64,000 nt of DNA from Inia geoffrensis. Its lineage: Eukaryota; Chordata; Mammalia; Artiodactyla; Iniidae. Below the pieces are notes generated by a model, which searched no databases, was not told the DNA's origin, and saw only the letters and a list, made by a program, of their open reading frames with translations. This document shows positions 60,361-64,000 of the stretch, piece after piece (position 1 is the first letter of the stretch; each line of letters starts with the position of its first letter). The translations under genes and the position numbers were made by a program. The DNA lies in the NCBI GenBank assembly GCA_036417435.1, contig CM070909.1, forward strand, positions 14,168,597-14,232,596, given 5' to 3'.

Positions 60361-62049
60361 TATATCCAACTGTTTACCTGGTCCATCACATTATTCTCAG
60401 GCAACAGGACAAATTAAATATCCAACATTAGAAGGTTTCCCAAATACATCATGCCTAGAAATTACTCTGGCATTTGTTCACGCTGTTTGCTCCCCAAGCT
60501 TGCTGTGCTCTTCTCCTTCCCCAAAGGGCCTTCAGCTCAGAACAAATGTTACCTGATCTTTGAAGACACCCCCAGGCCTGATAAAATTTGTTCTGTACAC
60601 CAAGAGCATTTCATTCATGCCACTCCATTATAGCAAACCACACGTGTACCACATGGATGTCTTCCCCTTCCCTTGCTCTTGGAAAACAGAAGCTTCCTGA
60701 TGGCTTATTTATCTCTGAATCTTCAAAAGTTAACAGTTCTTGGGGCAAAAGAGGCATTAAATGTTCAAATTCAGAAGAGATGACTTTGCTACAGGATCTA
60801 ACTTCAACAGCATTTCATTCTCATTGTAAGAAAAGCCTTATAGAACAGCTTTAAATTAAATTCTTTAACAAACGTGCAGGAAGGCATTTTATTAGTCAAC
60901 TTCAGAAAATCTCAGTCAGTTCTAATTTCAGATATCTTGCATTCTCAAATCATGTGACCCAGTTTTGGTTTGGAAAATGATTACTTCAGGACGGGACACT
61001 ACCATGGGACTCATACTCACAGACAGAAACAAAAGATTTCTCATGTTCAAATAATTTGGTCATATTTTATAAAGTACATAAAACATGAACAAAAACAAAA
61101 AAGCTGTGCTACAAGGGAAAATAAAGTTCTACTAGACAGGTTCAAAAAAATTGAAGCCACCATAAAAAATATAAACAAAACATTAATTCCAAATAACTTA
61201 AATACTTAAAGAATAAATATTTTAAATTATCATATGAATACTTATTTCCATGCTCCACTGCAGTCCCACCTTCATCCTCAATAATCTGATTCACACTAAA
61301 TTGGGGATTTAATAGGTACATTACCTATCTACTCAAATGCACTCATTCGCTCATTCAACAAATACAACGGCACAGAAGTGTGCCAGACCCTGCTGCTTCT
61401 TTTTAAGTAACTCAGGGGTTTTTTTCACTTGAATTAAAGAAAGTTGAACTTATGGGACTGTCTCACTACCTCAGAAATTTAATTAATACCAGCACCATGG
61501 ATACACTTGAGTATGGAGTAGAAGAAAGCACTTAGAAGTGAAATGTCAGCAAATAGGGACGGGAGCCTCCCTGGCAGAGTCAGTAGCACGTAAAGGTCAA
61601 GGTCAAAGGGTGCAGCATCCAACAGGGCTGGGTTCAAATCCTGGCTCAGTTCAGCCCCCCACCCCGTATCAGTTTCCTCATCTGTAAAATGGTAATTAAT
61701 GATAAATAATTCGTAAATTTGCTGGGGAATCAAATGCAATCATGGAATACAATTTGTCCCAAAGTGTCTGATATTCAGTAAATGATATGATGCCAGCCTC
61801 TGCTGAGGGAATACAAGAAATGTTTCCCTGGCTAGAGTACATATGAGATATATTGATATATCGCTTAAAATGAGATACACATACATCGCTGTCAAGGCTG
61901 GGAAATTACCCCAAAGCCAATCCAGGCAACCACCTCTAGGAAGCTAAGTGATTTCACGATGTCTAGACAAGCCGGAGCGGGGGGAGATCAGTTAAGGTAC
62001 ATGGGATCACACCGCATTTGGGAGCCTTAAGCCCCTTCCCCATTTCCCT
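60361..62049. other. L2 and MIR traces, otherwise unrecognised
   Basis: There is an L2-like stretch at about 60440-60640 ('gttacctgatctttgaagac') and a MIR at about 61580-61800 ('gggttcaaatcctggctcag', 'tttcctcatctgtaaaatgg'). No gene. Confidence 0.5.
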
Positions 62050-63140
62050 CATATAAACAGGTTAGCTAGGAGTGACAGAGCCAGGAGTCGAGAGAGGCCC
62101 TTTAATGACTTCGGTTCCCGCCTCGCCCCGCTGGCGGCCCCTGCCTGCGGCACGCGGGTGGCGCCCAGTCTCCAGCTCCGCCGGCGACCCAGGAAAGCGC
62201 CCGCAAACGGACCGCTCCTTGCTCTCCCGGGAGGGATTACTGCGTAGGACTCCACGGCTAAACAGCTCTCTCGCCACACCCTTTTCACTGAACCCCTTAG
62301 AAGCCAACTCGCCTCCTCTCTCCTCTCCTCAGCCCCGCCCGCGATTCGGAAAACAACTTTTACTAGGAAGTGAGGGTTTATCTCCCGGCTGCTACCGGGC
62401 CACACGACCCTCTCTCCCGAGCAACAGCAGCGCATGGATTCTGGGCAGGACGCTGCCCTGCGCCCCGGCCACGCTGTCGGCTAACTTCTGGATTCCCACC
62501 GCTAGGAGTTCAAGCACCGCCGCCAGGTACTCTGGGGTCGGGACGCTCACCTGCTCGGCGCGTCTATCTTTGTGCAGCTGACCCACGGCTAGCGCAGGGG
62601 CCGAGGGCTCAGGCCCAGGCTAGGACTTCGCCCACACGCAGCCACCCTGCATTCAGCGCCTGAGCTGGGTTACCCCTTACTCACAAAGTCAGTGAAAAAA
62701 TAAAATATTCACACCCGGCCGACTCCGGCGCGCCACACTACGCCTGCACCTCGAGCTTTCCTATTGGGCGCCGCGACATCCGCGATCTCAGTGACGGGGC
62801 GGGTCGGCCAGCGAGAACCCGGGTCGCACCAGCGAGAACCGCCCCCTCTGACGCCTCCTATCCAATCGGAGGAGGATAACCGGCTCACCCTATTTGCATA
62901 CAAGCCGTTCTATGTATGCTCAGGACCCGAAGCCTCCGCCGCTAAGAAGCGTCTACCACTTCCAAGACGTGGGTTTTGAAAGGTAGCGATGGCTACTTTT
63001 CCCAAAAGGAATCCAAAGTCGGCAGTCCGGCTCTGAAACAGAGAACAAAATCACTACTGCCCTGCGCCGCATTTCCCAGGCTACGTTCTAAGCGCGGACG
63101 CTAGGTTCCCCGCTCGAGCTCTGCTGCTCACACCTCCCCA
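62050..63140. promoter_or_regulatory. CpG island next to the histone H4 gene
   Basis: CpG is abundant here, unlike the preceding 60 kb, and GC boxes such as GGGGCGGG (near 62796) are present. It lies just past the 3' end of the H4 gene and may mark a second start site. Reading frames inside it (such as 62072-62581) have no family resemblance. Confidence 0.75.
62762..62925 (+). promoter_or_regulatory. Histone-type promoter signature without a histone gene
   Basis: An inverted CCAAT (CTATTGGGCG, near 62762), a CCAAT box (TATCCAATCGG, near 62869), the octamer ATTTGCAT (near 62891) and a TATA-like CTATGTATG (near 62910) follow in the order and spacing of H2B gene promoters. No H2B, H2A, H3 or H1 frame lies on either side within the window. 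Confidence 0.45.
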
Positions 63141-63219
63141 AGCCTCAAGCCTAACCCCAATTAACGCTTCATTTGAAGCACCTATCTACAGATTCACACG
63201 GCAGTTTAAGCACTACCAA

Positions 63220-63230
63220 CTCTTTTCTTG
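63220..63230 (-). promoter_or_regulatory. Histone downstream element (U7 snRNP site)
   Basis: CAAGAAAAGAG on the minus strand lies about 10 nt past the stem-loop, as expected for U7 snRNA pairing in histone pre-mRNA cleavage. Confidence 0.8.
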
Positions 63231-63240
63231 ACGTTTTGAG

Positions 63241-63256
63241 GGCCCTAAAAAGGGCC
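63241..63256 (-). terminator. Histone mRNA 3' stem-loop
   Basis: GGCCCTTTTTAGGGCC on the minus strand forms a 6-bp stem with a TTTT loop, 34 nt past the stop codon. This is the SLBP-binding hallmark of replication-dependent histone mRNA. Confidence 0.9.
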
Positions 63257-63289
63257 TTTTAGGATCTGGAGATAAGCCGCAGGCACACC

Positions 63290-63604
<315 letters not shown>

Positions 63605-63668
63605 TCACGACAACACAATTGAAACCAAAAAAACAAGCTGCCAGTAGTTCTGTGAGCTGTGAACCTGG

Positions 63669-63720
63669 GTTTATAGTTCCTTCTAGCGGACCTGTTTGAA
63701 AACCTCAAGAAAGTGGGCGG
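63669..63720 (-). promoter_or_regulatory. H4 core promoter
   Basis: On the minus strand: GC box CCGCCC (63715-63720), then GGTTTTCAAACAGGTCCG (63687-63704), which fits the H4 Site II element recognised by HINFP, then CTATAAAC (63669-63676) as the TATA box, about 70 bp above the ATG. Confidence 0.85.
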
Positions 63721-63777
63721 AGCTATAGGCTCCAGGAGATTTCTTTCTTTCTTTTTTTTAAAATTCCCTCTCTATAG

Positions 63778-63921
63778 GGCTCAGCTGGTGGCGCAGTGGT
63801 TGAGAGTCCGCCTGCCGATGCAGGGAACACGGGTTCGTGTGCCGGTCCGCGAAGATCCCACATGCAGCGGAGCGGCTGGGGCCGTGAGCCATAGACGCTG
63901 AGCCTGCGCGTCCGGAGCCTG
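63778..63921 (+). mobile_element. Short-form CHR SINE, 3' truncated, just upstream of H4
   Basis: It starts 'gggctcagctggtggcgcag' and matches the short form up to 'gcgcgtccggagcctgt', where it stops without the last ~55 bp or an A tail. Bases 63922-64000 show nothing further. Confidence 0.88.
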
Positions 63922-64000
63922 TTGGGGTAGAGAAGATCTTTTAATGGTTCTTTTTTCTCTTTTGGGGGCCCCGTGGAGAAAGAACTAAAATCCTTTCCAA

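Noticed and set aside
62072..62581. 169-residue frame in the CpG island as a protein gene
   Set aside because: GC-rich DNA gives long frames on both strands by chance. There is no domain, no family resemblance and an opposite frame of similar length.

Overview
This is a stretch of mammalian nuclear DNA. It is almost certainly from a cetacean, most likely a toothed whale. At least twelve tRNA-derived SINE copies begin 'ggcttccctggtggcgcagtgg' or close variants, which is the CHR-type SINE of cetaceans and their relatives. Several LINE-1 3' ends carry the 'acattgtaaatcaactatacttcaataaaa' tail seen in cetartiodactyl L1 elements. CpG is depleted except in one island at the right end, and coding DNA is a small fraction.

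Left third (1-21.3 kb): the 5' half of GUCY2C, the intestinal receptor guanylyl cyclase C, on the minus strand. I could place nine exons at single-base resolution: exon 1 at 20930-21146, then 17799-17911, 16149-16213, 12909-13124, 10450-10571, 8914-9010, 6786-6903, 4589-4724, and the start of exon 9 at 1-68. All introns start GT and end AG and all phases match. Together they give 384 residues without a stop: the signal peptide and most of the extracellular ligand-binding domain. The membrane, kinase-homology and cyclase parts lie beyond the left edge. Upstream of exon 1 are a TATA-like box and HNF4-, GATA- and CDX-like motifs.

Middle (21.4-62 kb): an intergenic desert made of repeats. It holds ancient L2, MIR, MLT1, hAT and Tigger/MER2 relics, old L1M copies, many 5'-truncated young L1 tails, two related solitary LTRs and many SINEs. 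The most instructive piece is a 2.6-kb young L1 at about 43.55-46.2 kb. It sits inside an older L1 and is flanked by a 144-bp direct repeat, far longer than a usual target-site duplication. A nested hAT/SINE/L1 composite lies at 35.5-37.7 kb.

Right end (62-64 kb): a CpG island, a histone-type promoter signature with no matching histone reading frame, and an intact replication-dependent histone H4 gene on the minus strand (63290-63601) with promoter, 3' stem-loop and U7-binding purine tract. GUCY2C next to a lone H4 gene matches the order I know from human 12p (GUCY2C - H4-16 - H2AJ), so the H4 gene is probably the H4-16 ortholog. I found no unknown multi-gene system. The noteworthy items are changes in the GC-C ectodomain, splice-site context, the unusual L1 insertion, and the orphan histone-like promoter.
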